Below, one piece after another: positions 1 through 10,286 of a stretch of DNA of 64,000 nt. The notes below the pieces were generated by a model. The model was not told the origin of the DNA. It made no database searches and saw only the letters and a list, made by a program, of their open reading frames with translations. The stretch's first letter is position 1. The number at the start of each line of letters is the position of its first letter. The DNA comes from Scilla litardierei (Eukaryota; Streptophyta; Magnoliopsida; Asparagales; Asparagaceae), in NCBI GenBank assembly GCA_030789695.1, contig CM061141.1, positions 276,837,871 to 276,901,870 of the forward strand, read 5' to 3'. The position numbers and the translations under genes were made by a program.

Positions 1-103
1 CTTTAGAGCTAATAAGACTTTTATTGCTCTTCTTCTTTCTCTTGGGTACCTATATAATATAACATAAGCTTATGGTACCCAATGTTTGTTGGGTCCAAGG
101 GGA

Positions 104-2440
104 TTAGCCCTTTGGAAGCCAAGTCCAAGTGGACTTCCGCTTCCCAACATAGTTACTATTTCTAATTACATCATGAAAGTAGGAGTCAACATAAGCATTC
201 CTAACATTTAAACTAGTGTTCTTAGGACCCCAAATAGTGTACATCTTGGGAGTCCTATTCCTAGTTGCATGCATATGTGTTGGATTCCTATGTGGTGCAT
301 GCTTCTTAGGAACATGATTTCTAGCATAGAAATGTGGTGGAGGATATGCATTGTACATTCTAGGATGATATGTATTCTTGGGAACATGCATATTATATGA
401 AGCATATTGATCATGCATGACATGTGGAGAATTAGCATACATGAAAGAATGATGCGTATGAGCATATGGGTGTGTGGGAGCACGTACATGAGTATTTCTC
501 ATGTGTGGTTGTGTACGTGTCCGTGGGTGCGGAGCATAAAATGTGTCATGATTATCCACTTGTGAAGTAGGATGTTTCCTACGTGGATGAGTATTAGTGT
601 ACATATAAGCATGTCCTTGCTTTTGGTTTCCACCCTTAGTGGGTTTCTTGTCAAAAGGAAGAGAAGGTGATGTGGTGACATTCTTGGTAGGATTGCTACC
701 TATAGTGTCTTTGACACCACTTGTGGATGCACCAGAGGAAGGCCTCATAAAATCTATAGTGACACCACTATAGGAGGTGCGATCATTAGATGCATTCGCT
801 TTTACAAATCCAAGGCCAACACGATGTGTGGCCGGAAATTGATTTGCAAGCAAATCATCCAATTGTCCTTGTCCCTTATTGAATCTCACAATACGGGAGG
901 ACATGAGCTCATATTTCTCCTTTAAAGAAGAAATGTTGGTATCCAAAGTGGACACCCGTGCTTTGAGCTCGTGCACTTGGGTTTTAAGAGAATCATTCTC
1001 TACACGCAATTGTGTGTGACGTGTAGCTAGATCACTATTATCCTTGAGATGTGTTTGATCTAGTTGAGATTTGAGGGAATTCACCTCATCTCTCAATGTG
1101 ACATTTTGAGAAGCTAAGTTTTCTTTCTCAAGAGTTAAAGTATCAACAATGGTGTCATTGTTGATAATGCATGGAATGGATGACTTGCTAACTTTTGATT
1201 TCTTTAAGCTAGTGTATCTAAGCATTAAAGATTGGTATTTAGCAAATAGTACTTCATTAGCTATACGAAGTTCATCCATTGTTACCTCGGTGTTATCTGT
1301 ATCGGAATCACTCTCATCCGAGAGTGGGTCTTCAAGTGCCATGAAGCACATGTGGGCGCTCTCACCCTTCTCATCATCGGAATCGCTTGATGAGCCATCA
1401 CTTGAGTCATCAAAGGTACCGACGAGTCCTTTCTTCTTGTCTTTCTTGTTCTTGTTGGACTTGTGGTACTTTGGTGCCTTCCACTTTTCTTTGTTGTTTA
1501 GCATTGGGCAATCCCTCTTGATGTGCACTGGCTTATTACACTTATAACAAAGAGAGAAAGTAGCATTAGTAGATTCAAAACATTTGTTGGAGGGAAATTT
1601 ACCTTTGCAGAAGAAGCGTTGGAACTTCTTCACCATTTGGGCCATTTCACCCAAATCCATATCATTCTCAGATTCATCACTTTCAGATGATGACGAATTG
1701 GCGTTGAACGCCAAAGCTTTCTTCTTGGCCTCCGAGGGATTCATCATGGCTCGAATCTTCAATCGGTTATCCCGTCTTACTTCGTAAGACATAAGAGTCC
1801 CGATGAGATTCACCATGGTGTAGTTCTTCAAGTCATTGACCTCCTCAATGGCGATTGCTCGTCTTTCCCATTTGGAGGTCTTCCACATGATGATCTTCCT
1901 TACCTTTTCAGGTTCGGTGTAGATTTGGCCAAGGGCTTCCAATTCGTTTGTGATGTCGGTAAAGCGTCCGTACATCGACGCAATGCTCTCATTTTCCTGC
2001 ATGTGAAACAAGTCGAAGTTTTGCACGGTAACATATAACTTTGAAAGCTTTACCTTATTCATTCCCTCGTGGGTAACGATGAGATGGTTCCAAATTTGAT
2101 ATGCACTCTTACATGGGCATATCTTGTTGAACTAATTCGGGTCCAACGCACAATGAAGAGCGTTCATTGCTTTAGCGTTGTTGACTTCGGCAGACTTCTC
2201 GGAAGTCGTCCATTTTTCGAAATCCTCTTCGGCGGGCTCGACGTACTCCTTGTGGAGAGTTCTCCAAAGAGAATCATTCCTAAGGAATGTCTCCATCCTA
2301 CACTTCCAATAACCATAATTAGTACCATTGAAACGTGGAGGACGTACCGTAGATTGACTTTCGAAAAGTGTGGACGCTCCATCACGGTCGTGATTGTTGT
2401 ACGTAGGCGACGGAGGAACGTTGTTGTTATTGGATGCCAT
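104..2440 (-). pseudogene. gag: Copia-I gag with one in-frame stop
   Basis: Capsid-nucleocapsid polyprotein of a copia element, which would package element RNA in cytoplasmic particles. The start is MASNNNN at 2440, just inside the primer site. An N-terminal DUF4219/UBN2-type region (NGTNYGYWKCRM) is followed at 2132 by an in-frame TAG, after which the same frame runs 652 codons to 104. That part holds one CX2CX4HX4C zinc knuckle (CYKCNKPVHIKRDC, with Val where Gly is usual before His), acidic Ser/Asp tracts and a coiled-coil-like stretch. Near the C-terminus is about 120 residues very rich in His, Tyr, Pro, Arg and Met. It ends with TWLPKG, which usually precedes the copia protease. One stop in about 780 codons suggests a fairly recent insertion. 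Confidence 0.85.
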
Positions 2441-2454
2441 AGATAAAACCTTGC

Positions 2455-2466
2455 GCTCTGATACCA
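2455..2466 (-). promoter_or_regulatory. Copia-I primer binding site
   Basis: The minus strand reads TGGTATCAGAGC, the complement of the 3' end of plant initiator tRNA-Met. It lies two bases inside the LTR end at 2469. The same sequence and two-base spacing recur in Copia-II, IV and V. Confidence 0.92.
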
Positions 2467-2468
2467 AT

Positions 2469-3213
2469 TGTAAGAACCCTGTTAATGGGGAAAACAATAG
2501 AAGGGGGGTTGAATAGTGTTTAGGCAAATTTAAAAGGAATTTATGCCAAATAAAATGCAATCCAACAAATAGTGCGGAATAGAAAAACAACCCAAAGAGA
2601 AACACACGCAATCGCAGATATGTTTCAAGGGTTCGGATTACCCAAGTCAACTCCCGACTTGTTCCCGGTAATCCTACGTCCCTACCACCCGGATACCACC
2701 GGATACTCAAGTTAGAACCCTAACTTGAGGTTTCCTTAAAACCCACTTGTAGCAACCCTACAAGTGCAATCGAATACAATCAATGTCCTTGACTCCCACA
2801 ACCAGGGAGCAAGAAAAAACCACTCTCACAACCGAGAGCACAATTCAAATAAAGAAGTTATGAAATCTGAAAGCAAAACTTACAATCACCTATGCCTTGA
2901 AGTAGAACTTGAAGGAGAAGTGTGATGTGTGTTGAAGAACTCTCTTGGAAGAGAGGATAGAAGCCCTTTCTCTTGACTGCACCAATTGCCTAGAAGATCA
3001 ATCTTTGGTTCTAGGTTGGAGAGCAAGAGAACAAGATTTGGAAATACTTAGGGCTTTGGATTTGAAAGCTTTGATCTTTGAAAATGAAAGCTTGAAGGAT
3101 TTTGCAATGAATGAGTAACCTTCCAATGAAACGGTAGAAGCTCTATTTATAGCTTTCTCAAATCTACAAAATAGTTTAGGCAAAAACCCAATCGAAATCC
3201 GTGAGAAAAATCT
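2469..3213 (-). repeat. Copia-I 5' LTR, R/U5-proximal half
   Basis: Begins with TG on the plus strand next to the primer site. It contains the GGGGGGTTGAATAGTG motif and a TTCGG motif that recur in the other copia LTRs here, and a TATA box at 3143-3152 on the minus strand. It is interrupted after 3213 by Gypsy-A, whose target duplication AATCT is at 3209-3213 and 16174-16178. Confidence 0.8.
3143..3152 (-). promoter_or_regulatory. Copia-I LTR TATA box
   Basis: The minus strand reads CTATAAATAG. Before the Gypsy-A insertion, the palindrome array now at 16200-16860 would have started about 70 bp upstream of it. Confidence 0.6.
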
Positions 3214-3507
3214 TGATCACTCCTTATTTTACACTTTTTTCCCGCGTGTTTGCATGCCATTTAGATCGCTCAAATAATGTTTTTCACGATATATCGACGA
3301 AATTGCGATGCTTTTCACAATTTGTTGTTTTTGTCGTATTTCAGGCGATTTGGAGCGATTTGGAGTGATCTCGAGATACGCCTACTCCAGAGTGTCACCA
3401 ATGACCTCCCCGAGGGGTATTTTGCTATTGGAGAGGAGCGGAAGAAGAAAGAACGTCGCAGGAGCGATGAGGAGGCCAAAACAAGCTGTTTGGGCATTTT
3501 TGGTGTC

Positions 3508-3890
3508 TCACTCGGCCGAGTGAAGGAGTCACTCGGCCGACCAGCGAGGCACCGCTCGGTCGACCTGATCGGACACGTTTTATGTGTGCACTCGGCCGAG
3601 CGTCGGTAGCCACATCGGCCGAGTGACAAGACCCCGTCCGCCCGAGTGGCACTCAGACGAAGCCCATCAAAAATCGCCAACTTACTGTTTTTCGTCTGCC
3701 TGAGCTTCAGAAGACCCACTCGGCCGAGTGGATAATGCCGACCGCCCGAGTACATAGAAGCCATCGGCCGAGTGACGACAACTCACTCGGCCGAGCGACC
3801 CCCAAAGTGAAGACCCCCGAAGACCCAGACTTACTGGAAATTCTCAGGGTTTGTCACTCGGCCGAGCGACTTTTGTCACTCGGCCGAGTG
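3508..3890. repeat. Palindrome cluster CACTCGGCCGAGTG in Gypsy-A U3
   Basis: About nine copies of CTCGGCCGAG with small variants (near 3511, 3531, 3591, 3616, 3721, 3765, 3785, 3858 and 3878), plus a degenerate CTCGGTCGAC at 3555. The copy in the 3' LTR is at 14643-15025. The cluster ends about 85 bp before the TATA box, where an enhancer would sit. Confidence 0.85.
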
Positions 3891-3974
3891 CGACGCGCTG
3901 CCTGTAGCGAAAATTGCGGTTTTCAGGCTACGCAGGGGCATTTTGGTCACAGTTTTTTGGATGATTTTGGGGGG

Positions 3975-3981
3975 TATTTAA
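3975..3981 (+). promoter_or_regulatory. Gypsy-A LTR TATA-like box
   Basis: TATTTAA inside GGGGTATTTAACCCC. It is conserved in the 3' LTR (15110-15116) and in both Gypsy-C LTRs (34577-34586 and about 54360-54368, minus strand). It probably directs genomic RNA transcription. The start site is inferred, not seen. Confidence 0.6.
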
Positions 3982-4373
3982 CCCCTGTTTTTACCCTAGG
4001 TTAGGGAGCTTTTTCTCTTTATTTTTGCAGCTTTTTAGATTAACTTTTTAGCTTTTATTCTTGTGATTGGAGAGGAGAGAAAAGTTGATTTTTTGTTGGA
4101 TCCATGGAAGAACTCTATTGGTTTGTCTCTCTCCCCTCTAAAAATACTATTTTTATTGCTTATCTCAATATTGTGATGAATTCTCTTGTTAATTCCATTG
4201 ATTATTTTTGTGTTTGTGCTATGAATTGTGAGTAGTCTATACGTCTTGGGGCGTGTGGATGAACCCTACGAGCCCAATTTCAGATTTGTGATGAATTGGT
4301 AGAAATATTGCTAGAATTGCTATTAGGGTTCGATTGGGATCGATTTACTACGGATGGCTAGGAGTTCATACCG

Positions 4374-4673
4374 ATTGGGATTTGCAAGAGATTGGATCCC
4401 AATTCGATAGGAAACCCTAGAAATCCGAATTGGGTTGGAATCGAGTTTCTGTAGTATCGGTTTGCAAGAGATTGGACCGATACTAGGGTTTCCGGTTGTA
4501 AGTCCATACTGATACCCGTTTGCAAGAGATTGGACGGGTAGGAACTATCCCAACCTAGGTCGCGGCCTGAGTTTGCACGAGAATGGGCTCGGGGCGCGAT
4601 TGGACGATGATGTTGATCCTAATGCTAGCTTGCCTAGGCTAGGGTTTGCAAGAGATTGGGCCCGAACCTAGGA
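4374..4673 (+). other. Array of five hairpins with a constant loop in the Gypsy-A 5' LTR
   Basis: Five near-identical loops (TTGCAAGAGATTGG or TTTGCACGAGAATGGG) are each flanked by arms complementary to each other but different from unit to unit. The arms are ATTGGGAT/ATCCCAAT (4374 and 4396), TAGTATCGGT/ACCGATACTA (4452 and 4476), TACCCGT/ACGGGTA (4513 and 4534) and CCTGAG/CTCGGG (4566 and 4588, one G-T pair). The fifth is imperfect and lies around 4639-4673. The array lies downstream of the TATA box, so it would be in the RNA leader. Confidence 0.85.
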
Positions 4674-5044
4674 TAGCTATAGACCGGCAACAGCGCGAAA
4701 GCGTGAGCTTGGTTTTACATTCAGTTGCAACTAGTTCATCCGAAATTCTACCCTAGCAATATTGATACCAATGAATCACATTGATGAGATACGGTGAGTA
4801 GCGGGGATTCCCTATTCCCTGGGCGTCTTTATTTGATTTGATATCTTCGTACTTTGTCTGACGATTGTGACAGGATCGCCAAACGCAAATTCTCTCTTTT
4901 CTGTTCTTAATATCCATGTTGTTCGGAGCAAGCACTTTCATTCGTCCTCCCTGTGTTCGATAACCCGCTCGCCGCTACACCATGCGCTTGCGGTAAAACT
5001 ACACGGTCGCACTTTTGGGTTACATTCCGGAGCGATCAAGTTTT

Positions 5045-5062
5045 TGGCGCCGTTGTCGGGGA
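5045..5062 (+). promoter_or_regulatory. Gypsy-A primer binding site (tRNA-Asp type)
   Basis: TGGCGCCGTTGTCGGGGA starts six bases after the LTR end. It matches the tRNA-Asp primer site typical of Athila-like elements, with one apparent change (T for C in the middle). Confidence 0.88.
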
Positions 5063-5352
5063 GGCTTTTTGACGGTGTTCGGCATCGACCACCCGGTTAT
5101 TTTTCTTTCTTTCTTTACTTTCTTCTATATCTTGTTCTAACTCTGTTCGCAGCCCTATTTGCATATTCTCCCCGTATTTTGCATAAGATCTTAACAGGGA
5201 GAATGGAGGATGCAATGTCGACAACAGAACTCAATTAGGAAGATTATGACTCCTTCACAGACCTCCTTAAGGAGCTTGTCGATGAGGTCCATGCTACAGG
5301 AGCTTTTGCTATCGATATCAAGGACCCCGACGAACAACTGTTTGCTAGTTTT

Positions 5353-8300
5353 TTGATGGACCAAGTTTCCCTGGATGGGACTATCGGGGGCAATGTCAAA
5401 ATTGATGTGATCGACGACAAGTTACATTTCAAAGACGGTAGAACAAATGTCGAAGAACACTATACTCCCGAAGAATCCTTCGAGCAAACCGACGTTCAGG
5501 GAGTTACACTCTATGACGCTCACTCTTGCTTTTATGAATTGTCTGATGTGTTTCTTGATTCCAGGCACGAACCAGAGCAGAGTGAAGGTTTTGACGATGC
5601 TAGCACAAAATCGGAGAGCGCCTATTTCGATGCATCGTCCTCACTAAGTAGTGAGTCTGAGTCTTCGCAAGAGAGCGCGCCAACTGAACATGAGCTAAAC
5701 CCGGATGACAAGGAAGAAGCCAAACTCATGCGAGCTGATGAAGTAGAAGGAGCAGCACCTCTTGAGGTAGAACTTAAACAGTTACCTCCGAATCTAAGGT
5801 ATGCCTTTTTGGGTAATAAATTAACTTTCCCGGTGATAGTAAACTCCCACCTCATGCAAGATCAACTTGAAAAACTCCTAGACGTTCTTAGGAGCCACAA
5901 AGATGTCCTTGGCTACACTATCTCCGATCTAAAAGGGATAAGCCCTAGGCTTTGCACACATAGGATCCATTTGGAGGATACTGACGCCACCTCCATAGAG
6001 CCTCAAAGGCGGTTAAACCCGAATATGAAGGAGGTGGTTAAAAAGGAAATCCTAAAATTGCTCGACGCCGGTATTATTTATCCCATCTCTGACAGTAGAT
6101 GGGTTAGCCCCATTCACGTCGTCCCCAAGAAAGGGGGGATGACAGTCATAAAAAATGAAAAAGGTGAGCCCATATCTACACGCACCGTCACGGGGTGGAG
6201 AATGTGCATTGATTATAGGAAACTAAATAAAGCTACCCGAAAGGACCATTACCCATTGCCCTTCATTGATCAAATGCTTGAACGCCTAGCTAAACATAAA
6301 TACTTTTGCTATCTAGATGGGTATTCGGGATTCTTCCAAATCCCTTTGCACGAAGATGACCAAGAAAAGACCACTTTTACTTGTCCCTATGGTACCTATG
6401 CCTACCGTAGGATGCCGTTTGGTCTTTGTAATGCTCCCGCCACCTTTCAGAGGTGTATGACATCCATATTTTCCGATTACATTGAAAATATTATGGAAGT
6501 TTTTATGGATGATTTTTCGGTTTATGGAAGTGAGTTTGACTCTTGTTTGGCCAATCTTACTAAAGTCCTTAAAAGGTGCCAACAAAAAAATCTCACTCTA
6601 AATTGGGAGAAGTGTCACTTCATGGTCACGGAAGGTATAGTTCTCGGGCACCTTGTCTCCTCGAGAGGAATTGAGGTAGATAAAGCAAAGATTGAGGTAA
6701 TCGAGAAACTCCCTCCTCCTGTTAATGTCAAGGGCATTAGAGGCTTTCTTGGTCATGCGGGGTTTTACCGCCGCTTCATCAAGGATTTCGCCTCGATTGC
6801 CCGACCGCTTACTTCCTTGCTCGCTAAAGATACTCCTTTTATTTTTTCAAGAGAATGCTTGCAAGCCTTCAACACCTTGAAGGAAGCACTAGTTTCCGCG
6901 CCCATCATACAACCACCGGATTGGAGCCTTCCCTTAGAGCTAATGTGTGATGCTAGCGACCAAGCCATTGGAGCGGTATTGGGACAAATGAAATATAGGA
7001 AGCTTCATGCAATATACTATGCGAGCAAGACGTTGGATGACGCGCAGAAAAACTACACGACTACCGAAAAAGAGCTTCTAGCGGTCGTCTATTCCATCGA
7101 GAAGTTTCGCTCCTACCTCCTTGGTTCCAAGGTGATTGTCCACACCGACCATTCGGCGTTGAAGTATCTTTTAAACAAGAAGGAGGCCAAACCTCGATTG
7201 ATCAGGTGGATACTCTTATTGCAAGAATTCGATTTGGAGATCAGAGACAAGAAAGGTACAGACAATGTCGTGGCGGATCATTTGTCTAGGCTCATTCGCG
7301 ACAAGGAGGATGAGAGTTTACCTATCGACGACACATTCATGGATGAGAGGCTATATGCCATAAGGATCGGTGAAGTACCTTGGTACGCGGACTTCGTCAA
7401 CTACTTGGCTTGTGGAATTAAACCGCATGGGATGCCCACGCATCAAAAGAGGAGATTTCTACATGAGGTCCGTAGCTATTTTTGGGAAGATCCATACCTC
7501 TTCAAGATATGCAAAGATAGTGTCATTCGGAGGTGTGTTTCTAAAGAGGAGGCAACGTCTATCATTTTGCATTGCCACGGTTTACCATGCAGAGGACATT
7601 ACGCCGCCTCTAAAACAACCGCTAAGATTTTGCAAAGCGGATTCTTCTGGCCAACAATGTTTAGAGACACCCACGACTTTGTAAAGGGGTGCGATAGATG
7701 CCAACGAACCGGGAATATCTCCAAACGAAATGAGATGCCAATGAGGCCCATCCAAGAAATTGAGCTTTTTGATTGTTGGGGAGTAGACTTCATGGGGCCA
7801 TTTCCGTCGAGCAATGGTAACAAATACATCCTATTGGCCGTTGACTATGTCTCCAAATGGGTGGAAGCAATTGCCACCCCTACTAATGATGCAAGGGTCG
7901 TCTCTAAGTTCTTCAAGCAGAATATCTTCCCGCGCTTCGGAGTGCCTCGTACCTTGATAAGCGACGGGGGGAGCCATTTCATAGAAAACAAGTTTGAAGC
8001 CATGCTAAAGAAGTACGGGGTAAACCATAGAGTTGGCATGGCATATCACCCCCAGACAAGCGGCCAAGTGGAAGTCTCAAATAGAGAAATCAAGAAAATT
8101 CTTGAGAAGACTGTGGATCGATCTAGAAAGGATTGGTCAATGAAGCTAAACGATGCTCTATGGGCATATCGCACGGCCTTTCGCACTCCCATCGGCACCA
8201 CACCGTTTCGACTTGTTTATGGGAAAGCTTGCCACTTGCCGGTGGAGTTGGAACACCACGCATATTGGGCCATCAAGACCTTTAATTATGATTACAAGAG

Positions 8301-8466
8301 TGCGGCGGTGAGGCGACTCTTGGACATCAACGAGCTTGATGAGATAAGAAGAGACGCCTACGAGAGCTCGAGAATTTACAAAGAAAGGACCAAGATTCTC
8401 CACGATGCCCGCATAACCGTCACAGACTTCAAAGTAGGAGACAAGGTCTTGTTCTATAATTCCTGA
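5353..8466 (+). CDS. pol: Gypsy-A pol: reverse transcriptase, RNase H, integrase
   Basis: Copies element RNA into DNA and integrates it. The natural start is probably the ATG at 5203, in the same frame, but a TAG at 5236 breaks it; 5353 is the first ATG after that. Residues 1-140 are an acidic segment of unknown function, followed by [15 protein letters not shown] and the RT entry region. RT carries FMDDFSVYG at about 385; RNase H has [15 protein letters not shown] and [11 protein letters not shown]. Integrase has an H2C2 finger ending CDRCQRTG, then the D-D-E core ([25 protein letters not shown]). No capsid, zinc-knuckle or DTG/DSG protease motif is present, although the family normally carries gag and protease in front. 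The frame ends at a TGA at 8464 inside the integrase C-terminus. Confidence 0.93.
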   Translation: MMDQVSLDGTIGGNVKIDVIDDKLHFKDGRTNVEEHYTPEESFEQTDVQGVTLYDAHSCFYELSDVFLDSRHEPEQSEGFDDASTKSESAYFDASSSLSSESESSQESAPTEHELNPDDKEEAKLMRADEVEGAAPLEVELKQLPPNLRYAFLGNKLTFPVIVNSHLMQDQLEKLLDVLRSHKDVLGYTISDLKGISPRLCTHRIHLEDTDATSIEPQRRLNPNMKEVVKKEILKLLDAGIIYPISDSRWVSPIHVVPKKGGMTVIKNEKGEPISTRTVTGWRMCIDYRKLNKATRKDHYPLPFIDQMLERLAKHKYFCYLDGYSGFFQIPLHEDDQEKTTFTCPYGTYAYRRMPFGLCNAPATFQRCMTSIFSDYIENIMEVFMDDFSVYGSEFDSCLANLTKVLKRCQQKNLTLNWEKCHFMVTEGIVLGHLVSSRGIEVDKAKIEVIEKLPPPVNVKGIRGFLGHAGFYRRFIKDFASIARPLTSLLAKDTPFIFSRECLQAFNTLKEALVSAPIIQPPDWSLPLELMCDASDQAIGAVLGQMKYRKLHAIYYASKTLDDAQKNYTTTEKELLAVVYSIEKFRSYLLGSKVIVHTDHSALKYLLNKKEAKPRLIRWILLLQEFDLEIRDKKGTDNVVADHLSRLIRDKEDESLPIDDTFMDERLYAIRIGEVPWYADFVNYLACGIKPHGMPTHQKRRFLHEVRSYFWEDPYLFKICKDSVIRRCVSKEEATSIILHCHGLPCRGHYAASKTTAKILQSGFFWPTMFRDTHDFVKGCDRCQRTGNISKRNEMPMRPIQEIELFDCWGVDFMGPFPSSNGNKYILLAVDYVSKWVEAIATPTNDARVVSKFFKQNIFPRFGVPRTLISDGGSHFIENKFEAMLKKYGVNHRVGMAYHPQTSGQVEVSNREIKKILEKTVDRSRKDWSMKLNDALWAYRTAFRTPIGTTPFRLVYGKACHLPVELEHHAYWAIKTFNYDYKSAAVRRLLDINELDEIRRDAYESSRIYKERTKILHDARITVTDFKVGDKVLFYNS

Positions 8467-9082
8467 CTCCGACTATTTCACGGTAAGTTGAGGTCACGTT
8501 GGTCCGGACCTTTCACCATCAAGCACATACAACCGGGAGGGGCCTTCGAGTTGGAAAGCAAGGACGGAGCCACATTCAAGGTAAATGGTCAGAGGCTCAA
8601 GCATTATTCCGAGGGAGTCCCAATGGGAGAAATCAATAGAATATATCTACTTAAGGGACGGCCGGATGATCTTTCATACCTCCTTGACGAGGTTATTGAG
8701 GAGGCGATCCCCCATTCGATCGGCTCTCTATTCAATGAAGATTTTGATGAAGGCCCGGATTTGGACCAAGAGGAGAAGATGAATGATTCCCCCCGACTTC
8801 TCCGCTGAAATTGATGAAGGCGACGCTGATGTCGCAAGGATTCGAGAGCTCTGCAAGCTCTCGAAATTGAAGTCTCCGAAGAAAGCTCCGCCGGCACGGA
8901 AATCGGTGTCACCGGTAAAGCCGAAGCCCGGAGAAAGCTCTAGCTTGGGGGAGCCTCCCCCCAACACTATTCGAGACGAGAGACCACTAAGGGAGAACAC
9001 GCCGCCGCAACTTCCGAATCCAAGTGTTCTCCCCGGAAAATTTGACGGGTGCATCTCATATGCACCAAACATCCCGCATTAA
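8467..9082 (+). pseudogene. pol: Gypsy-A pol C-terminal part, after a stop and a frameshift
   Basis: Continues the integrase C-terminal domain ([21 protein letters not shown]) in the pol frame, then shifts frame near 8780 into a low-complexity tail ending [15 protein letters not shown]. The same tail in one frame exists in Gypsy-C ([18 protein letters not shown], then GCISYAPNI). So the tail is a family trait rather than chance, and this copy is broken by the TGA at 8464 and an indel around 8780. The tail is Lys/Pro/Ser-rich and has no fold I recognise. Confidence 0.8.
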
Positions 9083-10286
9083 TTGAAAAATCATAGGGGG
9101 TCGAGCTCACGACCTTAAACGAGCGCTTGTCGGGAGGCAACCCGACGGTTATAGCTTTATTTTTACTTTTCTTTAATTTTTGTTTTAGAAATTTTTAGTG
9201 TTTTGAGCCGTTCGCCCAAAAATTTTGTGATAACGGGTCCTATTTTTCCTGACAGGAGAGGAGAACGAGGTACCCATCATTTGGAGGATGAACGAGGTGA
9301 CGAGGAGTACCCCAGGAAGGCGCTCGATGCTTAGGAGGAAGATGAAATCGACTGGAGGAAGAAAAACAGAGTTTAGAGCCCAAACGAAGACAAACAGCAG
9401 AAAACAAGGCTCACTCGGCCGAGCATACTAGTCACTCGACCGAGCACACAAGTTCGTCCAGCCGAGCAGCTCACGAACGAGGGAAGTCTGATGTACCCAA
9501 CTCTCTGTTTCTTTTCTTGATTTCAGTATAACTGCTACTCAGCCGAGTATATATATTCACTCGGCCGAGTAAAACTGATACGCTCCTAGGGCGAGTCTTG
9601 CCGAGTAGCTTGAGCCACTCGGCCGAATGGACTTACTCCACTCGGCCGAGGTTGGCAAGGCCACTCGGCCGAAGCGTAGCGGGGAGGAAGTTTTCCTTTA
9701 AGTTCACTCGGCCGAGCAACCCATTCACTCAGCCGAGTCGTAACTTTTACTATGAAAAGGGGCGGGGGTCGGGCGCGTTTTTCGAAACGAGTTAAAATCC
9801 TCAGCGCCCGACCCTTCGCATTCCCAGCGCCCGAATCCCCCCTTTGCTCGCCCGATCGCTCGCGCCGCACCGCCGCTCGGCCACCCGCTGCCGGCCGAGC
9901 CGCCGCCGCACCCCGCCCGAGTCGCCGCCGGCGGCCACGCCTCCGGCCACCTCCGGTAACGCCGATTTTCACCTATTTCTCCTCTTTTGTGTATTTTTCG
10001 ACGATCCATGCGTTAAACGAACCCCAAACCCAAATTAATTTCAATTTCTATCTATTATACCCCTAATTCCCCATACGTTTTGAATATTACTCGCTGATAT
10101 CTCCGTTTCATGCGCAGGTTATTTTCGGGAGCCCAGGGGAGCTTCCAGGGACTGTTTTGGGCTACGTGGAGGCGTCGTCTTCGCACGCTTCCATAGCTTT
10201 GCTCTCGCGGCGTGTCGTAGTATATTCTTTCCTTTATTTTACGCACGCCACATTTTTATTGATTTTCGTGAGCGCTCGGGGCCCAA
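9083..10286 (+). promoter_or_regulatory. Pol-ORF2 spacer: candidate internal promoter, leader and splice site
   Basis: No coding region is supported here. At 9414-9740 lie about ten CTCGGCCGAG-type motifs, the same family as in the LTR U3. Next comes TTTTACTATGAAAAGG, a weak TATA equivalent (a clear TATATAAAT occupies this place in Gypsy-C). Then come a very GC-rich stretch (9765-9960), a possible 5' splice site CCG|GTAAC (9956) and a pyrimidine-containing acceptor ending GCAG at 10117. A leader into ORF2 follows. The same order is found in Gypsy-C. Promoter and splicing functions are inference. Confidence 0.5.

Larger units (their letters stand above)
3214..5038 (+). repeat. Gypsy-A 5' LTR (1825 bp)
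   Basis: Termini TGATC and GATCA form a short inverted repeat. U3 holds a cluster of CACTCGGCCGAGTG palindromes (3508-3890), followed by a TATTTAA box (3975-3981). The transcribed part carries a five-hairpin array (4374-4673). Confidence 0.95.

Noticed and set aside
3508..3890. Regularly spaced palindromes as a CRISPR array
   Set aside because: Spacing is irregular, the repeats are 10-14 bp, and they lie inside eukaryotic LTRs that exist in several copies.
5045..5062. Primer sites as tRNA gene fragments
   Set aside because: They are 12-18 bp, always beside an LTR end, and have no cloverleaf around them.
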